A DNA stretch of 64,000 nt from Owenia fusiformis (Eukaryota > Annelida > Polychaeta > Sabellida > Oweniidae), in the NCBI GenBank assembly GCA_903813345.2, contig CAIIXF020000213.1, positions 39,001 to 103,000 of the forward strand, in the 5' to 3' direction. Under the pieces are notes generated by a model, which was not told where the DNA came from, made no database searches, and worked only from the letters and a program-made list of their open reading frames with translations. How positions within the stretch are numbered: the first letter of the stretch is position 1; every line of letters begins with the position of its first letter. Position numbers and translations under genes: made by a program. Shown here piece after piece: positions 23,917-33,684 of the stretch.

Positions 23917-26900
23917 GTGGTTTGTCACAGATTGTTATTTCAACACCAAGTGCTAACATACAAGGGAAATGCCTATCCCAAACTATCAAAGGAAGATAAA
24001 CAAAAGTGTGTTTCAGAAATGTATTTGCATAATAGAGAAATATCCTGCAAAGAAAATTGTGCACTTTGTAAGTCTCCAATGAGTAAATTATGGATATGTC
24101 AAAACTGTCATGTACATTTTAAAAAAGGGAAAATTCCACCAATGGCTAATAGCAATAATTTGTCATTACCAGCAATTCCACAAGAACTAAAAGATTTAAA
24201 TATACTTGAACAACATCTGGTATCACTACGTTTACCTTTCATGAAAGTAGTTCAGTTGCCAAGAGGAGGACAATTTGGTATGAATGGGCCTGTTATATCT
24301 GTGTCAAATAATGCTGATGAAACCATTAAAGCTTTACCAAGACCAATGAATGATGAGCAGCTTTTGACTGTCAAACTAAAACGTAAACTTGAATATCAAG
24401 GGCATTACTTATATAAATCTGTCAGTATTTCAAGAGTAAAAAAGGCATTAGCATATCTTAAACAAAACAATGAACACTACAAAGATATTGATATAATGGA
24501 TGATTTTGTGGATTTAATACCTCTAGAAATTTTAAGTGAAGAAGATCAAAAACAATTTGGAAGAACATCTGAATTAAAACAAACTGATATTGGATATAAT
24601 GTATGTCAGCGAGAAATTAGCAAAGAGAACAAGGGGGAAGATACAAGAAATGGTATGGTAGATATAGTGTCTGACACTTGTTTGCAGCCTGATAATATTG
24701 CTCAGCACATTCTTGATACACATCTTGACAAAATATACTGCATAGCACCAGGAGAAGGAAACAAGCCAATACGTATTCTTGAAGAAAAAAATAATGAAGC
24801 TCTTTCATTTCCCACTTTGTTTCCAAATGGTAGAAATTCTAATAATGAAAAAAGAGAAAAGAAATTGTCAGCAACAAAATATTTTGGCAATAGGTTATTT
24901 TCTGCAGACTTAAGATTTGCTAAAAATACTCAGTATATATTTTATGCTCAATATCTGACTGAAGTCCAGAATATTCTGTCCAAAGTGAGTGTCAATCTCA
25001 GAAAGATAACGGGAAAGTCAAAAAGTGGTGATACAATTACAGCTGAGGATATAATTGACAAAGAAAAAAGTGAAATGCTTTGCCGTAAAAATGTTGGTCA
25101 TCACTATTTACAACCAATTCGTGGAACACCACCATACTGGCAACATGTACAAAAAGATTTATTTGCTATGATTAGGCAACTTGGTCCACCGACGTGGTTT
25201 TGCTCGTTTTCATCAGCAGATATGAAATGGAATGAAGTTATTATCACAATTCTTAATCAAAACAATGACCCACGATTACCAGAAGAAATATCCAAGACAG
25301 AACGTGCTGAATTGATTAGGGATAATCCCGTCACTGTAACTAGAATGTTTGATAATAGATGGAAAAGGTTCATGAAGGATGTTATTAAATCTCCAGCACA
25401 ACCAATTGGTAAAGTGAAAGACATGTTTTATAGAGTTGAATTTCAAATGAGAGGGTCGCCTCATGTACATTGTTTAATTTGGATTGAAGGTGCTCCCATT
25501 TATGGCAAATCAACAAATTCAGAAGTGGAAAAATTCATAGATAAGTATGTTACTTGTGAATTGCCTGATGAAACAACTAATCCAGATTTGTGCAAAATAG
25601 TAACAGAAGTTCAAACGCATAGCAAAAAGCACTCAAAAAGTTGCAAGAAAAATAAAAGAACTACTTGTAGATTTCACTTCCCAAGACTTCCATCTGAGAA
25701 AACCTTTATCATTGATGACACAATTCCTGAGGAGTCTACCGAGTGTATACCAATAAAAGTAGCTGAAGATATCATTCAATCTCTATGGAAATTCTTTCTT
25801 GCTGAAGATTATTCTGAAATGACATTAAATGAAATATTTGAAAAAGCTCACCCTGGATTAACAATGAAAAAATATGAAAATATTATTAGAATTCTGACAA
25901 AAAGTAAAAGAAAAACTATATTTTTGAAAAGAACTGTAAAAGACATGTGGATAAATAATTACAATGCAGACCTTTTAAAAGCATGGGAAGCCAATATGGA
26001 TATACAATTTGTTCTTGATGTATTTTCATGTGTTGTATACATTGTATCATATATATCAAAACAGGAACGGGAAATGAGTCAGAACCTAATTGATGCAGAA
26101 CAAGAAGCTAAAGAACAAAACGCCTCAGCTTCTAGACTCATGAAAATGATTGGTTACAGATATATGAAGCATAGAGAAGTTAGTGCCCAGGAAGCTGTGT
26201 ATAGAGCAAGTAATCTTCATCTTAAAGAATGCTCAAGACAAACTGTATTCCTTCCAGTAGGTAATAATCCCATTAAAATGTCACTACCCATTTCAGTAAT
26301 TCGCAAACAGAAAGATGATAAGCCAGATAAAATATGGGCAACAAGTATCATTGATAGATATTTTGCAAGACCACATAATGCTGAATTTAATGATTTATGT
26401 TTGGCAGAATTTGCATCACTCTATAGAGTTGTGACATATAACAATGATGAAGAGATAGCAGAAGATGAAAGGGAAACATCGAAAAGAATAAAACTAGACT
26501 TTGGTTTAGGATTCATACAAAAGCGATCAAAAAGTCCACCAGGTATTATACGCTACCCAAAGTTCTCAAAGGACACCAATCCCAATGAATATTATCATAG
26601 TATGCTTCAACTCTTCATACCACACAGGAGTGATAAAGAATTACAACCTGTTGAATATGAAACATTTGAAGGATATTTTAAATGTGGAAAAATTAAACAT
26701 GGAGGTCAATTATTCAAAGTTTCTGAAATTGTAGAAAAATATAAAAGAATTTATGATGTTACTGGTGATGAATTAGATGCTGCACAAGACAAATTATCTG
26801 ATGGAGATTCATATGAGAATGCATGGGCTAATTTAGCTCCAGAGCAAGAACTAGAAAGACAAGAGTGTATTTCTGAAAATATAGAATCAATATCTGATGA

Positions 26901-29097
26901 CATCGATGAAACTGATATGCCTGACATTGATTTTAAAACCAAAGACCAGGAAAAGGGAAAGGTGAATTGTCTAGTTGAATTACAAACAGATACAATACCG
27001 ACAAGTGAAGCCATGGAAATGATCAGATCTATGAACACAAAACAAAAACAGATATTTTACTTGATAAGAAAACAATGCTTAGAACTGTCATGGGGCAATA
27101 AAATAAAACCATTATTTGTACATATTTGTGGCAAAGCTGGAACTGGTAAATCACACTTAATAAAATGCATTCATTACATTGCTACACATTTACTGCGAAG
27201 CCTTTTAAAGAATCCAGATGATCTGAGTGTACTTTTAACTAGCCCAACAGGTACAAGCGCCTTCCAAATTAATGGTAATACATTGCATTCAGCATTTAGA
27301 ATAACTTCGAGATATTTGTCTAGAACATATGAGGAACTTGAGGAATCTAAGATAGCTCCCTTGAAAATGAGACTTGAATCTCTGAAAAATCTAATAATTG
27401 ATGAAATATCTATGGTTAGCGTTAGACTATTTAATACAGTACGAGGCAGGCTTCAGCAAATTAAACCTGGTGACAACCCTGACTTTGGTGATACCTCAGT
27501 GTTAGCATTTGGAGATTTTTATCAGTTACCTCCAGTCAAACAGAAAAGTTTACTTAAACCTGATGAAACAAATTATAATCCTTGGGAAAAGTTCAAGAAA
27601 ATAGAGCTGACGCAAATCATGAGACAAAGGGGTGATATGAAATACGCTGAATTTCTTAACAGAATTCGAGTTCTTAAAAAAGGAGAAAAGATATCAGCTG
27701 AAGATGATGAATTTATAAGACAAATAATGAAGAAACCGATTCCAGAAGATGTAATGAGAATATATTCAAAGCACATTCATGTTGATGCATATAATAAGAA
27801 GAGAATACTCTCACACGCAAAATCAACAAATGCTAAAATACATAAGATAAAAGCAATTGACTACAAGAAATTGAAGGGGCAAGAATGGAAAAAAATTGAT
27901 GAAGAACCTCAACATAGAGCAGATACACTCACTCCTGAATTGCAAATTTGTATTGGTACACAAGTTCTTCTTATAAAGAATTTATGTATTGCTGATGGAC
28001 TTGCTAATGGTGCATTTGGTGTTGTAACTGCAATTGAGTTTAAGAAGGAATCAGACAATATGCCAAGTGCTGTATGGGTGAAGTTTGATAATCCTAAAGT
28101 AGGTATTAAAACCAGATATAAAAATCAGTCTGAAATTCATCCTGAATCTATACGCATCGAACCATATAATGATGAAGTCAATAGCAAGTTTATGAGACAG
28201 CAAATACCTCTTATTCCATCATACGCTTGCACTATACATAAGTTACAAGGAAAAACATGCGATCAACTAGCAATTTCTTGCAAAAATATGTTCGCAGGTG
28301 GCCAAGCATATGTTGCATTCAGTAGGGTTACTTCATCCGATGGACTTTATATTATTGATTATGACCCAACATCAATTTACTGTGATGACAAAATGGCAAA
28401 AGCTCTAGAGGAAATGCCAAACTTTGACTTACCCAAATATGAAATTGCAACTGAAAATGATTTGAGCCTTATCTATCACAATACACAAGGTCTGATTGCT
28501 CACATGAAAGATGTTAAGTCCAACAATGATTTGACTTGTTGTGACATTATTTGTCTCACGGAAACATGGCTCAGAGATGAAATAGGAAGTGAGATTCTTG
28601 AAATTGAAACATTTAACTCTCCACATTTAGTCAATAGAAAAGTATCACACCATGAAGGTGGTATTGCAATTTATAACAAAAGCATTCTAGGAATTATGCA
28701 AACAATTAGCATAACATCACCATTAGACAATGCTATAACTATTGTTAAAGATATTGCAATTATAACTATATATAAGTCACCTAAAATGCAGAAAACTAAA
28801 TTCATTACAGAAATGGAAAAAATTTTACAGCACATTTACAAAAAGCATGAAAAAATTCTCATCGTAGGTGATTTTAATGAAAATCTATTGGACTCAAAGA
28901 AACACTACATTCATGATTTCATGATTCGCAAAGGATACTTATTACTATCAGACACAGATATACCAACTACAGAAGGTGGAACATGTATTGATCATGTCTA
29001 TACCAGTAGAGCATTAATAAATGTAGACATAAGTGTCATGCCTATCTATTACAGTTATCATGAAATGATCAAAGTAATTATAAGGAATGTGAAATAA
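23917..29097 (+). CDS. Helentron ORF2: Rep / PIF1-type helicase / endonuclease
   Basis: This is the rolling-circle transposition protein. Numbering is from a GTG at 23917, but the frame and its homology begin upstream: the first knuckle cysteine is at 23914. Order: CxxCH, CALC and CQNCH zinc knuckles (to ~70); Helitron Rep region from ~318 with HUH motif SPHVHCLIW (His516, His518) and paired tyrosines in YIVSYISK (Tyr708, Tyr712); PIF1-type helicase with Walker A GKAGTGKS (1072-1079), Walker B IIDEIS (Asp1162, Glu1163), GDFYQLPPV (1199-1207) and AYVAFSRV (1464-1471); EEP-fold nuclease from ~1516 with Asn1522, Glu1549 in LTETW, GDFN (Asp1652, Asn1654), IDHV (Asp1692) and YHEM (His1715). The Rep tyrosine nicks and joins DNA, the helicase unwinds, and the nuclease resembles that of non-LTR retrotransposons. 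All key residues and the full frame are intact; no reverse transcriptase is present. Confidence 0.93.
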   Translation: MVCHRLLFQHQVLTYKGNAYPKLSKEDKQKCVSEMYLHNREISCKENCALCKSPMSKLWICQNCHVHFKKGKIPPMANSNNLSLPAIPQELKDLNILEQHLVSLRLPFMKVVQLPRGGQFGMNGPVISVSNNADETIKALPRPMNDEQLLTVKLKRKLEYQGHYLYKSVSISRVKKALAYLKQNNEHYKDIDIMDDFVDLIPLEILSEEDQKQFGRTSELKQTDIGYNVCQREISKENKGEDTRNGMVDIVSDTCLQPDNIAQHILDTHLDKIYCIAPGEGNKPIRILEEKNNEALSFPTLFPNGRNSNNEKREKKLSATKYFGNRLFSADLRFAKNTQYIFYAQYLTEVQNILSKVSVNLRKITGKSKSGDTITAEDIIDKEKSEMLCRKNVGHHYLQPIRGTPPYWQHVQKDLFAMIRQLGPPTWFCSFSSADMKWNEVIITILNQNNDPRLPEEISKTERAELIRDNPVTVTRMFDNRWKRFMKDVIKSPAQPIGKVKDMFYRVEFQMRGSPHVHCLIWIEGAPIYGKSTNSEVEKFIDKYVTCELPDETTNPDLCKIVTEVQTHSKKHSKSCKKNKRTTCRFHFPRLPSEKTFIIDDTIPEESTECIPIKVAEDIIQSLWKFFLAEDYSEMTLNEIFEKAHPGLTMKKYENIIRILTKSKRKTIFLKRTVKDMWINNYNADLLKAWEANMDIQFVLDVFSCVVYIVSYISKQEREMSQNLIDAEQEAKEQNASASRLMKMIGYRYMKHREVSAQEAVYRASNLHLKECSRQTVFLPVGNNPIKMSLPISVIRKQKDDKPDKIWATSIIDRYFARPHNAEFNDLCLAEFASLYRVVTYNNDEEIAEDERETSKRIKLDFGLGFIQKRSKSPPGIIRYPKFSKDTNPNEYYHSMLQLFIPHRSDKELQPVEYETFEGYFKCGKIKHGGQLFKVSEIVEKYKRIYDVTGDELDAAQDKLSDGDSYENAWANLAPEQELERQECISENIESISDDIDETDMPDIDFKTKDQEKGKVNCLVELQTDTIPTSEAMEMIRSMNTKQKQIFYLIRKQCLELSWGNKIKPLFVHICGKAGTGKSHLIKCIHYIATHLLRSLLKNPDDLSVLLTSPTGTSAFQINGNTLHSAFRITSRYLSRTYEELEESKIAPLKMRLESLKNLIIDEISMVSVRLFNTVRGRLQQIKPGDNPDFGDTSVLAFGDFYQLPPVKQKSLLKPDETNYNPWEKFKKIELTQIMRQRGDMKYAEFLNRIRVLKKGEKISAEDDEFIRQIMKKPIPEDVMRIYSKHIHVDAYNKKRILSHAKSTNAKIHKIKAIDYKKLKGQEWKKIDEEPQHRADTLTPELQICIGTQVLLIKNLCIADGLANGAFGVVTAIEFKKESDNMPSAVWVKFDNPKVGIKTRYKNQSEIHPESIRIEPYNDEVNSKFMRQQIPLIPSYACTIHKLQGKTCDQLAISCKNMFAGGQAYVAFSRVTSSDGLYIIDYDPTSIYCDDKMAKALEEMPNFDLPKYEIATENDLSLIYHNTQGLIAHMKDVKSNNDLTCCDIICLTETWLRDEIGSEILEIETFNSPHLVNRKVSHHEGGIAIYNKSILGIMQTISITSPLDNAITIVKDIAIITIYKSPKMQKTKFITEMEKILQHIYKKHEKILIVGDFNENLLDSKKHYIHDFMIRKGYLLLSDTDIPTTEGGTCIDHVYTSRALINVDISVMPIYYSYHEMIKVIIRNVK

Positions 29098-29233
29098 TTA
29101 CAAGTGTCGTAGAATAAATAAGTACATTATCTTGAAGTATAGCATTAATCAATGTAGACATAAGTGTCATACCTATCTATTACAGTTATCATGAAATGAT
29201 CAGGATAATTATAAGGAATGTGAAATAATAACA
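29013..29233 (+). repeat. Tandem duplication of the ORF2 3' end
   Basis: 29013-29105 (codons for the last ~28 residues, stop and a few bases) recurs at about 29140-29233 with few differences, period about 128 bp. The second copy is downstream of the stop and not translated as part of ORF2. Confidence 0.85.
29113..29118 (+). promoter_or_regulatory. Candidate polyadenylation signal of ORF2
   Basis: AATAAA lies 16 bases after the ORF2 stop codon. In an AT-rich region this could be chance, but its position suits a transposon transcript. Confidence 0.35.
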
Positions 29234-29319
29234 AGTGTAGTAGACATTATCTAAATAAGTATTCAGTTGTAGATTCACTTATATCCACTTAACTAATTGG
29301 AGAGTCTTATGGTAACAAC

Positions 29320-29552
29320 TTATGAAAAAATAGTGATACTTATGGCAACAATGGGGATACTTATGACAACAACAGTGATACTTATGACAACAATGGTGAT
29401 ACTTATGGCAACAACGGTGATACTTATGACAACAACGGTGATACTTATGACAACAATGGTGATACTTATGACAACAATGGTGATACTTATGGCAACAACG
29501 GTGATACTTATGGCAACAATGGGGATACTTATGACAACAATGGTGATACTAA
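29320..29552 (+). repeat. 21-bp minisatellite (GGTGATACTTATGACAACAAT)
   Basis: About eleven units of 21 bp, differing mainly at GAC/GGC and AAT/AAC. One frame reads DTYDNNG repeats, another VILMTTM (the small frame at 29297-29590), and the minus strand is open too. None is convincingly expressed. The array is split by the transposon at 29555-31483 and resumes at 31486. Confidence 0.9.
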
Positions 29553-29602
29553 TAGAGAGATTTCGCACATACGTAAAATACAACTTATAACGTATACTTA
29601 TA

Positions 29603-30704
29603 CGAGAGGTGATTCAAAAGTAATGGACAAAATTTTATAGGCACACTAAATTTCACCCAATCAGTCTAATTTTTTCACAGTGAATAGATCAATCAATTCT
29701 CTACTTTGTGTCGAATTCTCATTTAAATGCATTTGAAATTGTTTCAGCTATGCGTAACCATTGTAACAAGGGTAAGCATGGGTGGAATTGTTTTTTTAAT
29801 GATAATTGAATGTTTTTGTCATTTTTGCTTGATTTCGTTTTAATGACTCAATTACCACACATGATATGTCTAACAAGCATGGTAATGCAATTGTCAAGCA
29901 AGACTCACATGCCCATGGTCTACATGACCTGTAATAAATAGGTATAAGGGAGGTTATTATCACAACACTAATGACATTGCTCAATTTTTAAAGTTACTTT
30001 CCATGTGTTATACAAAAAATAATCGAAATAAATTGATATTGTCTTGGGCCTTCCAGATCACTTTAGATCTAAGACTCTCATATCCCCTTCACTAAAGTGT
30101 TTGTACCATCGCTCAATGGCTTGCCTTGACAAGGACTTGTCTCTATGTGTCTCTTTTATTTTCTTGACAACTGCCTGCCTTGTCTCTCCAGTAGCTACCA
30201 AATATTCAATAACAACAATAACAATCCTTTGCTTAACTTTGATTTGTTGTAAAGTAGACATTTCTTGGATGTGTGTGAGTCTAAGAGTCTGATCTACTTT
30301 CTGACTCACTGTGACTCATCATTCTTAGAAATATCATTGTGATGTCATAGCAGAAATTGGTTGCTGAATTTAGAACTCAACAGCAAACACATGGGCATGT
30401 GAGTCTTGCTTGACAATTGCATTACCATGCTTGTTAGACATATCATGTGTGGTAATTGAGTCATTAAAACGAAATCAAGCAAAAATGACAAAAACATTCA
30501 ATTATCATAAAAAAAACAATTCCACCCATGCTTACCCTTGTTACCATGGTTACGCATAGCTGAAACAATTTCAAATGCATTTAAATGAGAATTCGACACA
30601 AAGTAGAGAATTGATTGATCTATTCACTGTGAAAAAATTAGACTGATTGGGGGAAATTTAGTATGCCTATAAAATTTTGTCCATTACTTTTGAATCACCC
30701 CTCG
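29603..30704 (-). mobile_element. Mariner-type element with ~315-bp inverted ends
   Basis: TA-flanked (29601-29602 and 30705-30706). The left end CGAGAGGTGATTCAAAAGTA pairs with the right end TACTTTTGAATCACCCCTCG, and similarity extends to about 29921 on the left and 30388 on the right. The central ~465 bp contains an N-terminal transposase fragment on the minus strand. The arms are highly similar, so the insertion is fairly young. Confidence 0.82.
30058..30309 (-). pseudogene. Mariner-like transposase N-terminal (HTH) fragment
   Basis: The 83-residue frame includes KQRIVIVVIEYLVATGE, VVKKIKETHRDKSLSRQAIE and RWYKHFSEGD. Known from the family: mariner transposases start with a helix-turn-helix region of this type (LSRxxxxxWxxRFxxG), which binds the terminal repeats. 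The catalytic DD(E/D) domain is absent, so this is an internally deleted copy that could bind ends at most. It sits centrally in the 29603-30704 element, antisense to the Helentron. Confidence 0.7.
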
Positions 30705-30722
30705 TACTTATAAGAAAACGTA

Positions 30723-30942
30723 CAAGGTGTTTCATAATGTGGGCTTTTTGTCAGGAAAGATCTTCTCGGACTGTAATAAATAAAGGTCAAAGGGATGCCA
30801 TTTGTACTTTCTTGAATTGTAGCATGTTTAGTTGATCCAGATGTGTTTGTCTAGAATAAAATAGACTCATATATAGTACATACATATAGACCCATCTCTT
30901 CTCAAATTGACTTTTTGGAGATGCTCGTTATGAAACACCCTG
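30723..30942. mobile_element. 220-bp TA-flanked MITE
   Basis: CAAGGTGTTTCATAATG on the left and CGTTATGAAACACCCTG on the right are inverted, each bordered by TA (30721-30722, 30943-30944). No coding content. The terminal GGGTGTTTC resembles, but is not identical to, that of the 5.0- and 36.97-kb elements. Confidence 0.75.
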
Positions 30943-31485
30943 TATGTCATTTGTTGAGCTACTGAATGGGTCGTTCCCAGAAATTGCTAGAACCTACTGG
31001 TTTGATTGGTGTTTCAAATTGATGGTTAAAGTATTTGATTGGATACTGTTCCTACTCAGCCAATTAATTTTAAAAAATGCTTGCGTTCAATTGTTCCACA
31101 CACATGTAGGTAAAGCTTTATACGGAGATCAATCTGTATACGTTTATCATCTACGGGTATATACAATTTTTTAAGTTCATTGAAATTATACTGATCATGA
31201 AAACTTTGAAATAATCAACTTGTTTATGTAATGACTCACTTTATAATACACTACAACTACTAAGACACGGAAGCAAGCATTTAATTAAAATGTGCATAAT
31301 CTACACGTGCAGATGACTGTGCATTCACAGTCTCTGGTTGCTGGAGCTTTTCTATATCGGGAATAGTTATGTTCCATTAAGTACAATTTAAAATTGATTT
31401 AAGTAAATATAATAATTTGACATGACCCTTTAAACTATACGTATACGTATAAGTTGTACTTTCACTTATGTGCGAAATCTCTCTA

Positions 31486-31545
31486 ATGGCAACAACAGTG
31501 ATACTCATGACAAAAACAGTGATAATTATGTCAACAACATGGATA
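31486..31545 (+). repeat. Continuation of the 21-bp minisatellite
   Basis: Two to three decayed units (GGCAACAACAGTGATACTCA and following) resume exactly after the right end of the inserted element, showing that the array was once continuous with 29320-29552. Confidence 0.7.
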
Positions 31546-31548
31546 TTT

Positions 31549-31692
31549 AGTTAATAGAAAAGTAATACGTTATCAAAACATGAATGTGGTATTGCGGTAT
31601 ATTGGTATTAATAACAAAAGCATATTTGGTAATATGCAGACAGTCCCCATACCATCACCATTAGACAATGCCATATTTGTTATTAAATAGAA
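31549..31692 (+). pseudogene. Decayed second copy of the Helentron nuclease segment
   Basis: The frame LVNRKV...NNKSIFGNMQ...SPLDNAIFVIK, ending in TAG (31687-31689), matches ORF2 codons around 28627-28755 (LVNRKV, YNKSILGIMQ, SPLDNAI) with small insertions and substitutions. Only the middle of the nuclease domain is present, without catalytic motifs. It lies just after the minisatellite, so it is either part of a duplicated Helentron tail or of an older related copy. Downstream to about 31.87 kb a Lys-rich open stretch (RKKNNGSVIKNTILQKKKE) is unassigned. Confidence 0.7.
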
Positions 31693-31954
31693 GTATATAA
31701 TATCATCAAAGAAATCATCCACAGGATGAGATAATATATTAAACACAGAGGGACAGAAAGTTAACACAACTTAGAAGAAAGAATAATGGATCAGTAATTA
31801 AGAATACAATTCTACAAAAGAAAAAGGAAAGGATACCAGAGGAAATAAAAAAGGAAATCATAAACAGATGAATAGTGAATTAAATAATATGATTTGCAGC
31901 TCTGAAACAGATCAAAACCATAAGCTAAAATGAAACAGCAAAGTATTAAAAATA

Positions 31955-32670
31955 CTGTACTCCTGGTAAATTTTGACACAATAACATTTCGCGATTTTTC
32001 AAAATTGCAATATCGTTGCTATTTAATTTCGCGGATTTGACTTGATGACATTTCGCAGATTGTACAAGTTGAATTTTTTCCTCCAGCTCTGTAAACTCCA
32101 TATTCATAATATTAATATACTTACATGCCTTTTTACATATGCATGAGCTTAGCAAGTACATCAATTGTTGATATAAAATTGAACAATACCCCATGTTAAC
32201 ATTTTCTCAATGTACTAGTACTGTATATTGAAGAAAAAGAACATACAGTCTGACTGTATAGTACTAGTACTAATACTAGTAATTGTAGATAATCAAATAC
32301 AAAAAGAGTGATCACAATCAACCCGTTTAGAATCCGAATAATGTTTGTATTTCCCATGTTTAGGGCATTTATTTGAATATTCTTGAATGGCTTTTTGAAC
32401 TTTAATTTGTAGGATATCATTGTCGTCATCAGTTCTTGCCTTTGTTGGCCAAATAAGCCAATTCAAAATGTTAGATGTTTTAGGCCTTTTTTGAATTATC
32501 ACCCAACAACACTGGATGAAATGTTTGATACCAAACGAAACATATCAAAAGTCCCAGATCAAATCCTCGGGGATATAAAAGACAAATTTCATGACCATAA
32601 ATGTTTGCAATTTTACTACATTCGCGAACAAAGCAAAATTAAATCGACTCCAACAATACCCGGAGTACAG
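31955..32670. mobile_element. ~716-bp TA-flanked element
   Basis: Ends CTGTACTCCTGGTAAATTTT and, inverted, TACCCGGAGTACAG, each bordered by TA. Subterminal blocks with ATTTCGCGATTT / TTCGCGAA and AAAATTGCAA also pair. No transposase-like frame; the 32293-32673 frames are unsupported. Confidence 0.6.
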
Positions 32671-33684
32671 TAACAGTAGATCAGAAAGCAAAACACTGAG
32701 TGAGTAAAATAATTGAGAATTATTATAGAAAATAACAAGGTAATAGAGGTTGATTAAATAAATAGATCTACTACCAAACCTTTTCTGATATGAGGTAAGT
32801 GTCAAAATTATTTTTCTATAATATGTTAAGGTACAGTTGGAAAGTAACATTTTGGTAAAAAATTGCTATACCTGCACATGTTATTTTCTGGTACAAAATA
32901 AATTATGAAGGAATGTGTCAATTTCCTTGCTTTTTTCAGGAAAGTTTCATTACGATACGACGTCAGATACTGTACCACACGGCATTTTACTGCATTTTTA
33001 CATGCCTACTTACTTTTAAAACCGCGATACCTCGACAGCAAAATCATATTTTTCTACAATATTTTGTCATTAGTTGAACATATATGTCCATGAAGTATTT
33101 TGCTTATCAGGATTCAAAATAATTAATTTGGAACTTTTTAATTGAGAATCACGCAAGCCGTATTATGTGACTTTCTACGCTAAAACCGGGTGTGGACTGT
33201 AACATTTTGAAGAAAAATGATTTTAATTTTAAACGAAAAATGAAGATAACTTTTTTATTTCTAAACGGATCTTTCTCAAATTTTCACAATGTTTGAATTC
33301 CCCATTTTGAAAAAGACGAACAGATTTTGTGTGATGACGTCATAATAGAACAATGCTAACTTAACGCTTATATTTATGCCAAAAAAGTGTGGACAGGCAG
33401 AATTTCGTACCAACAAGATATATCTTTTGATCAATTAAACATTGAATCGTTTGAAAGGTGAATTATTCTTTTTTGATTCCTTAAAGGCATATCATGTTCT
33501 ACATTTTTATCAAAAAAAATATTTCATTTCGATCAAAATTCTATCTGTAAGAAGTATAAATTGAAAGAAATATGAAGTGAAGCCATTTGAAAAATTCACA
33601 AAATTACGTTTCATTTTTGTGTTTAAATATCTCTAATTGAGTGATAAACATTCAAAACATTCCAATGTTTCAACATGCTCTTTT

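Larger units (their letters stand above)
19112..29600 (+). mobile_element. Helentron-type (Helitron superfamily) autonomous transposon
   Basis: Two long + strand frames together encode the full Helentron set: zinc knuckles, Rep with HUH and paired tyrosines, PIF1-type helicase, C-terminal EEP-fold nuclease, and an OTU protease in the upstream frame. In the Helitron superfamily, a C-terminal endonuclease and an OTU protease mark the Helentron/Helitron2 branch of animals. Both frames are uninterrupted over ~10 kb, implying recent activity or selection. The limits given are those of the coding block plus the first part of the downstream minisatellite; the true termini (short terminal repeats, T|T insertion site) were not identified. 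An upstream exon at 18004-18074 may belong to it. Confidence 0.85.
29555..31483. mobile_element. TA-flanked element inserted into the minisatellite, itself hit twice
   Basis: Left end GAGAGATTTCGCACATACG after TA (29553-29554); right end CTTATGTGCGAAATCTCTC before TA (31484-31485). About 45-60 bp of the ends match in inverse orientation, including TACAACTTAT. Minisatellite sequence continues on both sides, which defines the insertion precisely. The present length includes a nested mariner (29603-30704) and a MITE (30723-30942). Confidence 0.75.

Noticed and set aside
28470-29097. LINE retrotransposon called from the AP-endonuclease-like domain
   Set aside because: The nuclease is in frame at the end of the Rep-helicase protein and no reverse transcriptase follows; this is the Helentron fusion.
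29297-29590. Secreted or membrane peptide of VILMTTM repeats
   Set aside because: Pure translation of the 21-bp minisatellite; the other strand is equally open and the frame is cut by a transposon.
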